This document shows, piece by piece, positions 4,701 to 5,960 of a DNA stretch of 5,960 bases. The DNA is from an uncultured Clostridia bacterium (GTDB lineage Bacteria; Bacillota_A; Clostridia; Christensenellales; Aristaeellaceae). The stretch's first letter is position 1. Every line of letters starts with the position of its first letter. The notes beneath the pieces are model-generated. The model was not told the DNA's origin and made no database searches. It worked only from the letters and a program-made list of their open reading frames with translations. The stretch is taken from the NCBI GenBank assembly GCA_945871545.1, contig CAMBWJ010000129.1, positions 1-5,960 on the forward strand, read 5' to 3'. The position numbers and the translations under genes were made by a program.

Positions 4701-5960
4701 ATGAAAGCTGCGGATTGCCTGATTCTGGGCGGCGGCCTGTCGGGCTGGATGGCCGCGCGGGAATGCGTGCTCGCCGGCCTGCGCCCGCTGATCGTTCACG
4801 ATGGTCTGGGCGCGTCCCCCTGGGTGCATGGGTTCAACGTGCCCCTGCACCCGGAGGATTCCACGGCGTGCTTTCTGGCGGATACGCTGACAAGCGGTCA
4901 GGGGCTGAGCCGGCCCCCGCTGGCGGACGCCCTGTGCGGCGATGCGCTGGACATCTTTGACATGCTGCAGTCCATGGGGCTTTCCTTCAACCGCGAGGGC
5001 GACGGCTATCAGCTGCTCAAGCCCCTGGGCTCCAGCTACCCGCGCGTGGCCTCCATCGGCAACGAAACCGGCACGGCCATCCTGAACGCCCTGCGCGCGC
5101 AGCTCAAGGGAAGCGTGGACGAAATGGCCGAGTGCCGCGCGCTGCGCCTGATGACAGAAAACGGCCGGGCCGTCGGTGCGCTCTGCTATAACAGAAAGCA
5201 GCAGACGTGGCTGCGCGTGACGGCGCGGGCGGTCGTTCTGGCCTGCGGCGGATACTGCGGCATCTTCCCCGTATCCACCAACAAATGGGACTCCGGCGGC
5301 GACGGCCCCGCCATGGCCTACGAGGCGGGCGCGCGCCTTTGCGACATGGAGTTCATCCAGTATGAGCCCAGCGCGGCCCTGTGGCCCGCCTCGCTGATTG
5401 GCACCAGCATGATCACGACACTCCTGTTCGAGGGCGCGGTGCTGCGCAACCGGGCGGGCGAGCGCTTCATGCTCCGCTACGGCCCCGAGGGGGAGCGTGT
5501 CGGCAAGGACCTGCTCTCCCGGCGGATCGCCGCCGAGGTAGCCGCCGGCCGGGGCACGGAGCATGGCGGCGTGTACTTCGACGCCACGGCCGTGGGCCGC
5601 GAGCGGCTCGAATCCGGATACGCCATGTACATGGAGCGCTACCGCCGGGTGGGCATCGACCTGGCTGCCGAATGGATTGAGCTGGGGCCCGCGCCGCACA
5701 CCTCTCTGGGCGGCGTGATGATCGATGAAAACGGTAAGACCGATGTGCCGGGGCTCTATGCCTGCGGCGAGGTGACGGGCGGCTTGCACGGCGCCAACCG
5801 CATCGGCGGAAACGCAGGTCTCGAAACGTTGGTCTTCGGCCGCCGGGCCGGAAGGAGCGCCGCGCGCTTCGCGAAGGAAAACGATCCACTGCCCGCTCAG
5901 GAGGAGCCGGTGCGGTATGGCGCGCAGCCCTGTCGGGATACCCTGCAGGCGCTTCGTCAG
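4701..5960 (+). CDS. Fumarate-reductase/succinate-dehydrogenase-type FAD protein, cut by the window edge
   Basis: The frame is open for 420 codons from ATG 4701 to the last base, with no stop. It begins 2 bases after the dehydratase stop (TGACGATG) behind only a weak GGGAAG, so translation is probably coupled. Motifs: FAD-binding LGGGLSG (9-15), VVLACGG (178-184), GDGPAMAYEAGARLCDMEFIQYEP (200-223), RNRAGERFM (249-257), KDLLSRRIAAEVAAGRG (269-285), VYFDAT (291-296), APHTSLGGV (331-339), and GLYACGEVTGGLHGANRIGGN (351-371). This is the FAD-binding-2 fold of fumarate reductase, succinate dehydrogenase and L-aspartate oxidase. His333 and Arg367, which hold the substrate carboxylate in those enzymes, are kept. 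The catalytic Arg of the R-D-x-V-S/A-R motif is Lys269, and the His of the Q-x-H-P motif is Glu222. No covalent-FAD His motif, signal peptide or haem motif is seen. Likely a soluble oxidoreductase acting on an unsaturated or hydroxylated acid; true fumarate reductase is unlikely. Confidence 0.85.
   Translation, partial: MKAADCLILGGGLSGWMAARECVLAGLRPLIVHDGLGASPWVHGFNVPLHPEDSTACFLADTLTSGQGLSRPPLADALCGDALDIFDMLQSMGLSFNREGDGYQLLKPLGSSYPRVASIGNETGTAILNALRAQLKGSVDEMAECRALRLMTENGRAVGALCYNRKQQTWLRVTARAVVLACGGYCGIFPVSTNKWDSGGDGPAMAYEAGARLCDMEFIQYEPSAALWPASLIGTSMITTLLFEGAVLRNRAGERFMLRYGPEGERVGKDLLSRRIAAEVAAGRGTEHGGVYFDATAVGRERLESGYAMYMERYRRVGIDLAAEWIELGPAPHTSLGGVMIDENGKTDVPGLYACGEVTGGLHGANRIGGNAGLETLVFGRRAGRSAARFAKENDPLPAQEEPVRYGAQPCRDTLQALRQ

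Overview
This GC-rich window, with strong AGGAGG-type ribosome binding sites and tight gene packing, looks like a chromosomal catabolic locus of a high-GC member of the Bacillota (Clostridia-like, possibly a gut organism). The taxonomic guess rests on Shine-Dalgarno style, codon use and protein flavour only. I see no rRNA, tRNA, CRISPR, insertion sequence or phage sequence.

Layout. Positions 26-1164 on the minus strand encode one regulator: a LacI-type sugar-binding (periplasmic-binding-protein-like) domain followed by a C-terminal LuxR/GerE-type helix-turn-helix. As read, the gene is split into two frames at a run of nine A residues (802-810), where a one-base slip would restore a continuous 379-residue protein. 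Positions 1165-1335 are a divergent control region: a good leftward promoter with a near-perfect dyad over its -10 box, a second dyad between the promoters, and a rightward promoter. From 1336 to the right edge runs a tightly packed plus-strand operon: a metallo-beta-lactamase-fold hydrolase (1336-2214), a short-chain dehydrogenase/reductase (2211-3002, overlapping by ATGA), an IlvD/Edd-family dehydratase (3025-4698) and a fumarate-reductase-type FAD protein (4701 to the edge, incomplete).

How the genes may work together (inference). A dehydrogenase, a hydrolase that could open a lactone, and an IlvD/Edd-type dehydratase are the three steps of an oxidative, non-phosphorylated sugar or sugar-acid route (aldose to lactone to aldonate to 2-keto-3-deoxy acid). 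A sugar-binding-type regulator divergent from them fits this. The flavoprotein is not part of that textbook route and suggests an additional redox step.

What stands out. The dehydratase lacks two of the four expected Mg2+ ligands of its family (the carbamylated Lys is Ser125, the Glu is Ala445) while keeping the Fe-S cysteines and the catalytic Ser. The flavoprotein keeps the His and Arg that hold the substrate carboxylate but has Lys269 in place of the catalytic Arg and Glu222 in place of another active-site His. Two neighbouring enzymes with remodelled active sites suggest that the operon handles a substrate not covered by the characterised members of either family.
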